Below are positions 41,800 to 50,780 of a stretch of DNA of 64,000 nt, one piece after another (the stretch's first letter is position 1; every line of letters starts with the position of its first letter). Origin of the DNA: Saccharibacillus soli (GTDB lineage: Bacteria; Bacillota; Bacilli; Paenibacillales; Paenibacillaceae). A program made the position numbers and the translations under genes. The notes beneath the pieces were generated by a model. That model saw only the letters and a program-made list of their open reading frames with translations, was not told the origin of the DNA and made no database searches. The DNA lies in contig NIOB01000003.1 in NCBI GenBank assembly GCA_002189105.1, forward strand, positions 496,001 through 560,000, written 5' to 3'.

Positions 41800-44700
41800 A
41801 CGCAGTGATGGAAACGGTGACGGTGCACGCCGTATTGACGGAATACGGCGATGCCCTGCTCTATGGAACAAAGCCGACCTACGGCACCATGCCTGGCTTA
41901 TATTTCAAGCAGCTGCTGTTCGCGCGGCATGAAGATTCGTTCTATGGCACGGAGCTGGAGATGCAGAGCAGCGGCGAGGTGGAGCTGGTCCTGCTGCCCG
42001 CCGAGATGGTCTTGAACTTCTTCGCCGAGCAGAAGCTGCTTCAGCATATCGACTGGAACTTCGATGGCGATGCAGAGCTGCTGGCACGCAGTGCGCCCGC
42101 TCTGGCGGCGAGTATTGGCGCCCGTGCTTACAAGCCGGACTTTGGCGCTTATCGTTCGGGCAAGCTGCAATGGAAATGGGATCGCCATGCGCTCAAGGTA
42201 CGCGAGCATGCGGCGGTATTGGCTTCGCTGGATCGGGGCAAGCTCCGGGGGGCGAACACTTCTGCTGCCAAGCCAGCTGGCGGCGCGGATCGTCTGAGCG
42301 ACGAGGAGGCTTACGAGGAAGCGCTGTTTGGCGGCCGGAGCGAGGAAGACGATGTGGAGGAGACGTTTATGGCCGGGCTGCGGGCCGCTTATTCGGCAGC
42401 GGTGTTCAAGCTGCGCTACGGCAGTGAGCAGGCGGCGCTGGATCTGCGCCGGGAGCATCCGCGGCTGTTCGACCGCGGGGCATCGGCGGCGGGTCTCGAC
42501 GAGGATGCCTGGCTCGTCGCGGTCGGCTGGCGCGAAGATGCCGCGCCGTTCCGTCCGGTCGTCCGGTTCCTGGAGCCGGACGAGGAGAGCGCCGACTGGA
42601 GGCTTCAACTGGCCCTCCAGGACAAGAAGGACGAGGCTTCGCTCGTCCCGATCACGCTGTCGGACGCCGGCACTGCGGCGGGAAACTGGCCGAAGGCCTG
42701 GGAGAAGCATGTGCGCGAGCGCAGCGCGGAATGGCTCAAGAGCCTGCGTACCGGACTGCCTACACCGCGTGTGGCACCGGGACTCGACATTCTGGCCCGT
42801 GGCATGGGCGGGCCAGCGGCCTGGCAGTTCCTGACGAAGGACAGCCCACGGCTGCTGGACGCCGGATGGCGGGTACTCCTGCCCGCCTGGTGGCAGGCGG
42901 CCAGCAAGAAGAAGCCCAAGCTCAAGGCGCGGATCAAGGAGGAAGAAAGCGGCGACGGCAAGAAGGGAGGCCGCTCGGTGTTCGGCCTCGATTCGGTGCT
43001 GAACTTCGACTGGCGCATTGCCATCGGTGATGCCGAGTTCAGCGAGGAAGAATATCTGGAGCTTGCCGCCAAGAATGAGCGGCTGGTACAGTTCCGGGGC
43101 GAATGGGTCGCCCTCGACCCCGCCCTGCTGACTCAGATCAGCCGCATGATGAACGGGCTGGACAAGAAGAATGGGCTGTCCTTCCAGGATATTCTTCAGC
43201 TGCATCTGATGAAGAAGGAAGCGGAGAACAGCGACGAGGAAGAACGCAGCCGCGCCGAAGAGAACGCACGACTGGAGCTGGAAGTGCAGCTCAGCGGTCA
43301 TCTCGCTTCGCTGATCGACCAGCTCGGCCAGAAGGAAGCCTGGCCGACCATCGACGTGCCCCGAGGTCTCCGCGCCGAACTGCGGAACTACCAACGTGAA
43401 GGCTTCGGATGGCTGGCCTTCCTCCGCCGCCTGGGGCTGGGCGCCTGCCTCGCCGACGATATGGGTCTCGGCAAGACCGTGCAGCTCATCTCGTATCTGC
43501 TGCACGTCAAGGAGAGCCGCGCCCAGGCGGCAGCGGCTGCGGAACCACGGCTTGGCTCCGAAGCCTACGCGGATGCCGCTCCTCGCAGCGCCGCTGCGAA
43601 GCGCGGCCCCGCTCTTCGCTCCGGCGGCGCGGCTTACGGCGCAGCCGCCGCCGAACGCGACGCTTCGGAAGCGGAACGCGGCTTCTCCGTGCAGCCGCGC
43701 CGCGAACCTGACGCTTCCGCTCCGGATCGCCGCGGCGCAGGCGGTTCCGCTCCCGCCTGGCTTCCGCCGGATGACGGCATTATCCGGCCGGGTTCCTATC
43801 CGCTGGAAGCTTCGCTCATCATCTGCCCAACGTCCCTGCTGGGCAACTGGCAGAAGGAGATCGCCCGCTTCGCGCCGGATCTTCGCGTGATGCTGCATTA
43901 TGGAAGCGGCCGCCGTACAGGCGAAGCCTTTGCTGCCGCCGCTTCGGATGCCGACGTTGTGCTGACGTCCTATGCCACGTCTGCCTTGGATCAGGAGCTG
44001 CTGCGCGGCTTCAACTGGCTGACCATCTGCCTCGACGAAGCGCAGACGATCAAGAACGCACAGACCAAGCAGTCCACCGCCATCCGAAGCTTCAAGGCGC
44101 TGCACAAGATCGCGCTGACCGGTACGCCGATCGAGAACCGGCTGTCCGAGCTGTGGTCGATCTATGACTTTATGGTGCCCGGCTATCTCGGCGGGCCGAA
44201 GTCGTTCCAGGAACGCTTCGCCAATCCCATCGAGAAGGAGCAGGACGAAGACAAGATTGGCGAGCTTCAGCGGCTGGTGAAGCCATTCATGCTTCGCCGC
44301 AAGAAGAAAGACCCGAACATCCAGCTCGATCTGCCGGAGAAAAACGAGATGAAGACCTACATCCATCTGACGCCGGAACAAAGCGTCCTGTATGAACAAG
44401 TCGTCAAGCAGCTGCTCAGGGAGATGCCTCAGCTCGAAGGCATGAAGCGCAAGGGCGCGATCCTGTCTGCGCTCACCCAGCTCAAGCGGCTGTGCGATCA
44501 CCCGGCCCTGGCTTCCGGCGATTCATCGGCAACCGAGCCGGAAGAGGCTCCCGATCTGGATACGTTGATCGAACAATCCGCCAAGCTGTCGCGCCTCGTG
44601 GCGATGGTCAAGGAGCTTCGCGCCGAAGGCGAACGCTGCCTGATCTTCACGCAGTATATCGGCATGGGCGAGATGATGCAGCGGGTACTCCGCGAAGAAT

Positions 44701-45119
44701 TGGGCGAAGAGGTACTCTACCTCAATGGCAGTACGCCGCGCATCGTGCGTGAGCGGATGATCGAGCAGTTCCAGGCGAAGGAACAGCCGCCGGGCGAGAC
44801 GACAGCCGTCTTCATCCTGTCGCTCAAAGCAGGCGGCGTTGGGCTTAACCTGACCGCAGCCAATCATGTCTTCCACGTCGATCGCTGGTGGAATCCGGCT
44901 GTCGAGAATCAGGCGACCGACCGGGCATACCGCATGGGTCAGACCAAAGACGTGCAGGTGCATAAATTCATCTCAATCGGTACACTGGAGGAGCGAATTG
45001 ATGACATGCTGGAGAGCAAGCAGCAGCTCAGTGACAGCGTCATCGCCGGTTCGGAAGGCTGGATTACCGAACTGTCGGACAATGCGCTGCGCGAACTGTT
45101 TACCCTGCGGCGCGGTTAA
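41796..45119 (+). CDS. SNF2/RapA-type DEAD/DEAH helicase
   Basis: Swi2/Snf2-family ATPase of 1107 residues. The N-terminal half (about 1-520) matches the bacterial SNF2-associated regions, with MNGLDKKNGLSFQDILQLHLM. The ATPase core has LADDMGLGKTVQ (Walker A, near 556), CPTSLLGNWQKEI, LDEAQTIKN (near 746), ALTGTPIENRLSELWSI, then helicase C with FTQYIGMGEMMQ, LSLKAGGVGLNLT and DRAYRMGQTKDVQV. A roughly 95-residue Ala/Arg-rich insert lies between motifs I and Ia (43500-43780), GC-richer than its surroundings and absent from usual family members. Translationally coupled to the SWIM gene. Confidence 0.93.
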   Translation: MNAVMETVTVHAVLTEYGDALLYGTKPTYGTMPGLYFKQLLFARHEDSFYGTELEMQSSGEVELVLLPAEMVLNFFAEQKLLQHIDWNFDGDAELLARSAPALAASIGARAYKPDFGAYRSGKLQWKWDRHALKVREHAAVLASLDRGKLRGANTSAAKPAGGADRLSDEEAYEEALFGGRSEEDDVEETFMAGLRAAYSAAVFKLRYGSEQAALDLRREHPRLFDRGASAAGLDEDAWLVAVGWREDAAPFRPVVRFLEPDEESADWRLQLALQDKKDEASLVPITLSDAGTAAGNWPKAWEKHVRERSAEWLKSLRTGLPTPRVAPGLDILARGMGGPAAWQFLTKDSPRLLDAGWRVLLPAWWQAASKKKPKLKARIKEEESGDGKKGGRSVFGLDSVLNFDWRIAIGDAEFSEEEYLELAAKNERLVQFRGEWVALDPALLTQISRMMNGLDKKNGLSFQDILQLHLMKKEAENSDEEERSRAEENARLELEVQLSGHLASLIDQLGQKEAWPTIDVPRGLRAELRNYQREGFGWLAFLRRLGLGACLADDMGLGKTVQLISYLLHVKESRAQAAAAAEPRLGSEAYADAAPRSAAAKRGPALRSGGAAYGAAAAERDASEAERGFSVQPRREPDASAPDRRGAGGSAPAWLPPDDGIIRPGSYPLEASLIICPTSLLGNWQKEIARFAPDLRVMLHYGSGRRTGEAFAAAASDADVVLTSYATSALDQELLRGFNWLTICLDEAQTIKNAQTKQSTAIRSFKALHKIALTGTPIENRLSELWSIYDFMVPGYLGGPKSFQERFANPIEKEQDEDKIGELQRLVKPFMLRRKKKDPNIQLDLPEKNEMKTYIHLTPEQSVLYEQVVKQLLREMPQLEGMKRKGAILSALTQLKRLCDHPALASGDSSATEPEEAPDLDTLIEQSAKLSRLVAMVKELRAEGERCLIFTQYIGMGEMMQRVLREELGEEVLYLNGSTPRIVRERMIEQFQAKEQPPGETTAVFILSLKAGGVGLNLTAANHVFHVDRWWNPAVENQATDRAYRMGQTKDVQVHKFISIGTLEERIDDMLESKQQLSDSVIAGSEGWITELSDNALRELFTLRRG

Positions 45120-45226
45120 TGGTTAATTACTGGCCTTGACCTGCATCCGATGAGGTCCAGATCCTGCTTCACTTCATGGCCCTGTCCATCCATCTAAAAA
45201 TGAACTCAGGAGGTTCCGCCCTAATC

Positions 45227-45673
45227 ATGACTTCGTCCGATCTTCAATCCGATATTGTCCTGGCTTACGAAATCCCGCAGCCCGAAGAATTCATGGCGCT
45301 GCGCGTGGCAGGTGGAATGAGCGCCCGCACGCTGGAAGCGGCTCAAGCCGGACTGCCCAATTCATTGTTCTGTGTCACGCTGCGACAGTCCGGCCAACTG
45401 GTCGGCATGGGACGTGTGATCGGCGACGGCGGCTGTGCGTTTGTCGTATCCGATATTGTGGTTCATCCCTCCATGCACCGGCGCGGTCTTGGCCGACGCA
45501 TCATGGCCGAGATCGAACGTTATCTGGAGGAGAACGTGCAGCCCGGCTCCTTCGTCAGCCTGATCGCCGATACCCCGGCAGATGAGCTGTATCGGCACTT
45601 CGGCTTCATCGAGACCGCTCCGGCCTCGATTGGTATGTACCGCCCAAGCCGTCCCAAGAACGGCGATCGCTAA
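45227..45673 (+). CDS. GNAT family N-acetyltransferase
   Basis: Acetyltransferase of 148 residues; start at 45227 with AGGAGGT 12 nt upstream. It is preceded by an in-frame ATG at 45176 that lacks a ribosome site. It has the GNAT fold: FCVTLRQSGQLVGMGRVIGDG, VVSDIVVHPSMHRRGLGRRIMAEIERYL (acetyl-CoA loop), then ELYRHFGFIETAP. The substrate is unknown. Confidence 0.88.
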   Translation: MTSSDLQSDIVLAYEIPQPEEFMALRVAGGMSARTLEAAQAGLPNSLFCVTLRQSGQLVGMGRVIGDGGCAFVVSDIVVHPSMHRRGLGRRIMAEIERYLEENVQPGSFVSLIADTPADELYRHFGFIETAPASIGMYRPSRPKNGDR

Positions 45674-45701
45674 ACCGCTTTATTTCCCTTAGGCAGAGAT
45701 C

Positions 45702-45737
45702 AAGCCTGCTTTTGCATGATGCAGAAGCAGGCTTTTT
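45702..45737 (+). terminator. terminator after GNAT gene
   Basis: AAGCCTGCTT (45702-45711) / AAGCAGGCTT (45725-45734), with further TGC/GCA pairing inside and a T-run. Confidence 0.9.
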
Positions 45738-45818
45738 GCGCTGTCCATTTGCTCATCCAAGAATGTGTTCGCTGAACGCTATAGACAAAAATATAATTCA
45801 TACATTATGTAAACTAAT

Positions 45819-45846
45819 TTGACTAATTTATACAGTCTGGTAGATT
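45819..45846 (+). promoter_or_regulatory. candidate promoter of the secreted-protein gene
   Basis: TTGACT (45819-45824), a 16-bp spacer, and TAGATT (45841-45846), in an AT-rich stretch about 100 bp before the start codon. Confidence 0.45.
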
Positions 45847-45946
45847 TTAATTATGCATTTTTTTACACATAAAGAGTCGTGATGAGCTTATTTGAATAGC
45901 TGGCCAGCTTTCAATATATCAACTACACCCAGAAAAGAGGATGATT

Positions 45947-47080
45947 ATGCCGCTTAAAAAAATCGTCTCTGTAATGGCTATTAGCTCTTTGTTGCTTGTT
46001 CCAACTGTCACCAACGCAGAAGATGCAGCTTCAACTCCAAGTCAAAATGAGCCTTCGCTGGAGCAAGTCAACGTTCAGATGAAGGGCGTGCAGCCCACTA
46101 ATGCAGATCTAAGCGAGTTTGTGGAACAAGCCCGCGAAGCAGCATCGGAATACCAGGCTCCGCAGAGATCCTTAACACCCAATGAAGAACCCGCACCCGA
46201 GACGTTTGATTATACTTACGTCGATGGAAGCACCACTTATTTTTATGAGAAATCATCCACGGAAGACAAAGAATCCGTCACTGCTTATGCTACACCGCAA
46301 AAAACGGATGTAGATGGGGCTGCCAATCCTTCGGATGCACAGCTGGAAATGTTGGATGAACCATCTAATATTCAGTCGGCCGCCGCAAAAGATGCGATTC
46401 CTGGCGGTATTGGCGGCAGAGCCACCGTACAGAAGAACGGAAATATTTCAACGTTCGTTATCCATACTCCAAGCTCCACAACAGGCCCTTCCTCGCGCAC
46501 GTATATTTATGGAGGGTTTTCTGGAAAAGGAGTAGGTCTGAATGATAAAAACGCATCCAGAAACGTCGTAGCCGATATGGGTCTCGTCTACACGGATGCC
46601 TACGGCACTAAGAAGTGGCAGCCCATGATTAATTATTACTGGGGCAACGATACGGATGGACATACGACCCCTGGAACGATAATAGCCCCCTACAACGAGG
46701 TTTACTACAAAAATGGGTATCTGCCCGACCAAGATGTTAAGGTCTCAATCTACAAAAACCTAAACAATAACACCCGACTTTCCACACAGGGTTATGCGGT
46801 ACATTCCAATCATGATGGAACAGGAGGCAACGCCTTTTTGACCTCAGTCACCGAAATAGCCGCGACCAAAGTTTCCAGTACCACAAGCTGGAAATACCTG
46901 GCCACCATAGCGGATACGGTGATAAATAAAGTTCCTCAGGGCGATGCAGCAGGATCTGTTCAAGCCGTCATCAAAGGTATTACCATCGATAATGTGAACG
47001 CTACTCCTGCGTCGGATGCTACGGACAGTGCCAGCGTTTCCGTGAACTCGAATAACGTAACCATAAAGGTTTCAAAGTAA
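45947..47080 (+). CDS. secreted protein of unknown function
   Basis: Exported protein of 377 residues. ATG 45947 is preferred over 45941 because AAAAGAGG lies 6 nt before it. The signal peptide (PLKKIVSVMAISSLLLVPTV) ends near TNAEDA. The N-terminal third is acidic and Pro/Ser/Thr-rich. The rest looks like a beta-rich globular domain with many Tyr and Asn residues (SSRTYIYGGFSGKGVGLNDK, KKWQPMINYYWGNDTDGHTT). No family is recognised. Codon use is less GC-biased than in the neighbours. A similarly exported gene follows 62 bp later, possibly in one operon. Confidence 0.78.
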   Translation: MPLKKIVSVMAISSLLLVPTVTNAEDAASTPSQNEPSLEQVNVQMKGVQPTNADLSEFVEQAREAASEYQAPQRSLTPNEEPAPETFDYTYVDGSTTYFYEKSSTEDKESVTAYATPQKTDVDGAANPSDAQLEMLDEPSNIQSAAAKDAIPGGIGGRATVQKNGNISTFVIHTPSSTTGPSSRTYIYGGFSGKGVGLNDKNASRNVVADMGLVYTDAYGTKKWQPMINYYWGNDTDGHTTPGTIIAPYNEVYYKNGYLPDQDVKVSIYKNLNNNTRLSTQGYAVHSNHDGTGGNAFLTSVTEIAATKVSSTTSWKYLATIADTVINKVPQGDAAGSVQAVIKGITIDNVNATPASDATDSASVSVNSNNVTIKVSK

Positions 47081-47142
47081 CCAACAAGCCTTCACGCTCT
47101 CTGTGATCTAAATTTGATTGGATAAGGATGGTGTTCTCCCAG

Positions 47143-47961
47143 ATGAAGAAATCCCTTCTAATCGTTTTGGTGCCTGTCCTGACTTTGCTGTTGATCTTCG
47201 CATCCAGTCCGCCGAAGCTCCTGGCTGCTCCGGTGTCGGAAAGCAGTCCGATCCAGCTCAAACTCAACCAATACTACGTTGCGTATACCGCTCCGCGAGC
47301 GCCGTATCTGGATGAGAACAATCGGCTTATGGTTCCGCTGCGCAGCATCGCCGATCTCACTCATTCGCAGGCGGCCTACAACCCTGCGACCAAGAGTGTG
47401 ACGCTGAAGCGCAAGAACTCGCTCAAGGAGGCGGCTCCTAGTGCTGCCCTCCAGGTGACTCTGGGATCGCAGCAGGCTGTAGTGAATGGCAAAACAATCT
47501 CTATGGATACCAAGCCGGTGCTGCTGCGGGGAAGCGTGTTTGTTCCTCTCGGCATGGTGGCGCAGGCCTTCAACCTTGGGTTGGAGTGGGATCGACAGCA
47601 GCATGTGGTGACGCTGCGCGAAGATCCAGCTTATCTGCCCAGTGGAATCGTGATGGATGAATTGTATTTCTTCGGGCAGCATACCTCGACCACCCTACAG
47701 CCGACCCGCTCAAAGATTGAGATTTATTCAGAAAAGGGGTCGGGACTTGCCCGTCTTCACATTACAGCCCAGAATCATGCTTCAAGCCAGACGAAAAGCC
47801 AGCCGTACCTGCACGTCTACGTACAGGATTCCAATTTTAGATCGCTGGATCTCACGGCAAACCCCAATCAGACTCCTGGCGCTAACTTAGGGTTTGATAC
47901 GAAAAACACGATTCTCGCCAACTCGCTGCGCTACGTTCTTGTCGAACCCTGCAAGAGCTGA
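47143..47961 (+). CDS. stalk-domain (copper amine oxidase N-like) secreted protein
   Basis: Exported protein of about 272 residues. The start is uncertain: ATG 47143 gives a compact signal peptide (KKSLLIVLVPVLTLLLIFAS), while ATG 47128 is five codons longer. The domain common in Paenibacillaceae exported proteins is clear: DENNRLMVPLRSIADLTHSQ then ATKSVTLKRK, VTLGSQQAVVNGK, TKPVLLRGSVFVPLGMVAQAF and LEWDRQQHVVTLRED. The C-terminal 100 residues form an uncharacterised beta-like part. It probably acts at the cell surface; exact role unknown. Confidence 0.85.
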   Translation: MKKSLLIVLVPVLTLLLIFASSPPKLLAAPVSESSPIQLKLNQYYVAYTAPRAPYLDENNRLMVPLRSIADLTHSQAAYNPATKSVTLKRKNSLKEAAPSAALQVTLGSQQAVVNGKTISMDTKPVLLRGSVFVPLGMVAQAFNLGLEWDRQQHVVTLREDPAYLPSGIVMDELYFFGQHTSTTLQPTRSKIEIYSEKGSGLARLHITAQNHASSQTKSQPYLHVYVQDSNFRSLDLTANPNQTPGANLGFDTKNTILANSLRYVLVEPCKS

Positions 47962-48063
47962 ACGACGAAATACGAAAAGGTTCGGATTGCGGAATCGTCA
48001 ATGACCACAGCTCACACTACAGAAGACCAGACCCAAGCAGTTCAGAGTAAAAAAGATCCAAAT

Positions 48064-48103
48064 AAAAAGAGATGAAGCGGACGTCCCGCCTCATCTCTTT
48101 TTT
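48064..48103. terminator. bidirectional terminator
   Basis: AAAAAGAGATGA-A-GCGG... pairs with ...CCGC-C-TCATCTCTTTTTT around a short loop. It lies between the convergent stalk-protein and EEP genes. Confidence 0.88.
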
Positions 48104-48195
48104 CTGTGCTTCACGTTTTCTGTATGTTGCGCTTTCTGTACTTCATGTTTGCCAAACGCTTTTGACCTCTTCATGACTTTCCCACAGCTTCCCGC

Positions 48196-49056
48196 TTACA
48201 CTTCCGCTGCAACACCAAAGTGATCCGATACTACCGGGCCATGATTCCCGTCGAGCACGACCTGGGACTTTTTCGCCGGAATCTGGCTGCTGCACAGGAT
48301 GTAATCAATCCGCAGAGGACTTTCGTTATCTGACCAGCCTGCGATGGCTTTGAGTACGGTGGAGCCTTCGTCTTTTTCCACGGCTGCGGTGTATAGGTCA
48401 CACCAGCCGTGTTCCAATACGTAGTCATATCCTTCGCCGCGAATCTGCGCGACGTTGTTCAGATCGCCCAGCAGGAAGATCTTCTCTCCGGCATCACGCA
48501 GCGGCTTCATTAGAGCTTCCGCCCGATCCCACTGCGCCTGGAACGGTTCCACCTGGTCATGCCACCAACCGCAGTGGGCACTGAACACCCAGAACGATTT
48601 ATCCGCTGGAGCGGCCGCGTCCTGCGTCTCAGCTCCACGCCATGACGTCTGAACGCCCAGCAGTCTGCGGGTCTTGGAGTTCATGTAGTCCCGAATTCCG
48701 GATACATAATCGTAGCGTACATCAGTAATGGGCGCCCTGCTCAACACCGCCACACCTTCATCGTAACGCCCTTGATAAGCGCTGTGGGTCGGCAGCCAGG
48801 CCCAGTAATAAGGCACATCCAGCAGTTCAAGCAGCAGAAGCGCATAATGATCTTCTCGAATACTTGTGCCCGGTTCGGCTTCGTAATAGCGCGTCAATCT
48901 TGAAGCGTCAGCCGGCGCCGCCCCAGGGGATTGATTTACTTCCTGAAGGGCAATCAGATCGAACCCGCGTGCGTTGATGAAATCCGCCAACTGCCGAATT
49001 TTCTTCTCCTGTTCGTCTTCGTGCCACGCATGTGTGTTCAGTGTCAGCAATTTCAT
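48196..49056 (-). CDS. endonuclease/exonuclease/phosphatase family hydrolase
   Basis: Cytoplasmic phosphodiesterase or phosphatase of 286 residues. Catalytic signatures of the EEP (DNase I-like) fold are in order: LTLNTHAW (Asn), IALQEVN (metal Glu near 38), RYDEGVAVLSR, FSAHCGWW (His), LLGDLNNV (Asp and Asn near 196), RIDYIL and VSDHFGV (last His). No signal peptide or extra domain. The substrate may be a phosphorylated small molecule, nucleic acid or sphingolipid-like compound, which cannot be resolved. AGGTGAT ribosome site. Confidence 0.9.
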   Translation of the reverse strand: MKLLTLNTHAWHEDEQEKKIRQLADFINARGFDLIALQEVNQSPGAAPADASRLTRYYEAEPGTSIREDHYALLLLELLDVPYYWAWLPTHSAYQGRYDEGVAVLSRAPITDVRYDYVSGIRDYMNSKTRRLLGVQTSWRGAETQDAAAPADKSFWVFSAHCGWWHDQVEPFQAQWDRAEALMKPLRDAGEKIFLLGDLNNVAQIRGEGYDYVLEHGWCDLYTAAVEKDEGSTVLKAIAGWSDNESPLRIDYILCSSQIPAKKSQVVLDGNHGPVVSDHFGVAAEV

Positions 49057-49227
49057 TCGATCACCTATTTCTTAAAGTTTTGCATCGTCCAATGTCGTTC
49101 TCAACGTTCCCAGTGTACCATATTCGGAATTGGACGCGCAGAATGAAGCCGCAGGGAGTCATTTGGGTACAAAGTCGGCAGACAAGCTTTTCGTAAATCG
49201 CGCTGGATCATGTTTTAACGACGACCA

Positions 49228-49272
49228 CAAAAAAAGCCGACGCTTCCGCTCCTTGGAGCGAAGACGCCGGCT
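49228..49272 (-). terminator. terminator after lrp-like gene
   Basis: AGCCGGCGTCTTCGCTCC pairs with GGAGCGGAAGCGTCGGCT (one mismatch) on the minus strand, followed by T7. The 388-bp gap 49057-49444 holds this and no gene that I can support. Confidence 0.85.
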
Positions 49273-49444
49273 GAAACCGTCGAATTCGAGGTTATGATTC
49301 CATGATGTGCATGTTCGCATCGACAGCATTCCTCTTCCATCCACGAGGTACTCGTCAGACTCAGGCTCCTCCAAGCCCTTCTCTCGTCAAGCTCCCAACT
49401 CCCGCTTCACAATTCAGTCTGATGAGGCTTCGCATCTGTCTCGC

Positions 49445-49894
49445 TTAATTGGCTGCTACGCCTGGAGGCAGAATCGGTCGATTCGCTACCGGCGTTGCCA
49501 ACACTACAGAGGTCTGTACCATGCCAAAATCCATCAGGTGATTCACCAGTTCGCGCAGACCCGGAGTCCCCGCTACGGTAGCCTGAAGAAAATATCCGGC
49601 ATGGCCGGTAACACGATGGCACTCAATAATATCCGGCTGCGCCTGCACCCATTGTTCAAAATGCTGCGGGCTGACCCGCAAATCCGTCATCTGAATCACT
49701 AGACGCGTATCCCGACCAACGGCCTGGGGTGAGATTCGAGCAGTATACCCTTCAATCACACCACGCTCCTCAAGCCGATGCAGACGTTCAGCCACACTTG
49801 GGCGGCTCAATGACAGTTCGCTCGACAGGGCAGTGACATTCATACGTCCGTTTTCTTGCAGCAACCTAAGAATCTTCACATCCAAATCGTCCAA
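49445..49894 (-). CDS. Lrp/AsnC family transcriptional regulator
   Basis: Small regulator of 149 residues, starting with TTG (AGGGGGAT upstream). The helix-turn-helix is clear: LDVKILRLLQENGRMNVTALSSELSLSRPSVAERLHRLEERGVI. The RAM domain follows, with CHRVTGHAGYFLQATVAG and LVNHLMDFG. A perfect 14-bp palindrome lies 18 bp upstream of the start and may be its operator. No amino-acid genes adjoin, so the regulon is unknown. Confidence 0.92.
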   Translation of the reverse strand: MDDLDVKILRLLQENGRMNVTALSSELSLSRPSVAERLHRLEERGVIEGYTARISPQAVGRDTRLVIQMTDLRVSPQHFEQWVQAQPDIIECHRVTGHAGYFLQATVAGTPGLRELVNHLMDFGMVQTSVVLATPVANRPILPPGVAAN

Positions 49895-49912
49895 CCCTAA
49901 TCCCCCTAAACG

Positions 49913-49926
49913 GCGTTATATAACGC
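49913..49926. promoter_or_regulatory. palindrome upstream of lrp-like gene
   Basis: GCGTTATATAACGC is perfectly self-complementary and AT-rich in the centre, 18 bp before the TTG start. Candidate autoregulatory site for an Lrp-type dimer. Confidence 0.5.
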
Positions 49927-50075
49927 GGAAATCTCTTGCCTTCGGCAATCTTAGCGTCCTTCAGGCCAATCCCAATCTTCCAGATCTTCCCCAACGTCGA
50001 TCTGAATGGCATCTCCTGAAGTCACACCTCGTTGATTTTGCCGATTGCAGCTTCACACCCCTCCTATTTATTATA

Positions 50076-50780
50076 TCATTCCTGAATGATGAAACGGTAT
50101 CCGACTCCGGGTTCGGTTACAATTAAATGTGGCTGGGATGGATCTTCCTCTAATTTTTTCCGTAAATGCCCAATGTAGATACGTAGATAATGACTGTCGC
50201 CCTCGTCATGCTGGCTTCCCCAGACCTGCTGAAGAAGCTGCCGCTGGGTCACCACCTTACCGGCATTGGAAGCCAGCGCCTTGAGCAGATCGTATTCCGT
50301 TGGCGTCAGTTTGACCTTCTCGCCATGCCATTCCACGATGCGCTGCGCCAGATCAATGCTTAATGCCCCACTGCGAATGACGGGTTCTTCCGTAGATTTG
50401 GCGGTGTGGCGCAAGGCAACCCGGATACGTGCTACCAACTCGCCCATGCCGAAAGGCTTGGTCACATAGTCGTCGGCTCCGGCATCCAGGGCGGCGATCT
50501 TGTCTCGTTCCTGGTCTTTGGCCGTCAGAACGATGACCGGTACGGCAGACCATTCCCGAATCCGCTCCAGCACCTGCATCCCGGTCAGATCCGGCAGTCC
50601 CAGATCCAGTACAATCAGATCATGGGGAGACAGCGAGGCCTGCATGATGCCTTCCTCACCCGTCTCCGCTTCATGGACGACATAACCGTGGGCGGCCAGC
50701 GTCACGCGAAGCAGCTTGCGGATCTGCGGTTCGTCGTCTACGATCAGAATCCGCGCGCCCGCTGCTGTGTCATTTCCCAT
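50076..50780 (-). CDS. kdpE: KdpE response regulator
   Basis: OmpR/PhoB-type regulator of the kdp genes, 234 residues (start at 50780 with GAGGAGC upstream, overlapping kdpD by 11 bp). Receiver: ILIVDDEPQIRKLLRVTL with the acidic pair, LIVLDLGLPDLTG with the phospho-Asp near 56, VLTAKD and VTKPFG with the Lys. Winged helix: LTPTEYDLLKALASNAGKVVTQRQLLQQVWG and YLRIYIGHLRKKLE. Activated by KdpD under potassium limitation or osmotic stress. Confidence 0.95.
   Translation of the reverse strand: MGNDTAAGARILIVDDEPQIRKLLRVTLAAHGYVVHEAETGEEGIMQASLSPHDLIVLDLGLPDLTGMQVLERIREWSAVPVIVLTAKDQERDKIAALDAGADDYVTKPFGMGELVARIRVALRHTAKSTEEPVIRSGALSIDLAQRIVEWHGEKVKLTPTEYDLLKALASNAGKVVTQRQLLQQVWGSQHDEGDSHYLRIYIGHLRKKLEEDPSQPHLIVTEPGVGYRFIIQE

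Noticed and set aside
41898-44501. 867-codon open frame on the minus strand
   Set aside because: It lies wholly opposite the SNF2 helicase gene, has no ribosome site and His/Gln/Arg-rich nonsense composition; a GC-bias shadow.
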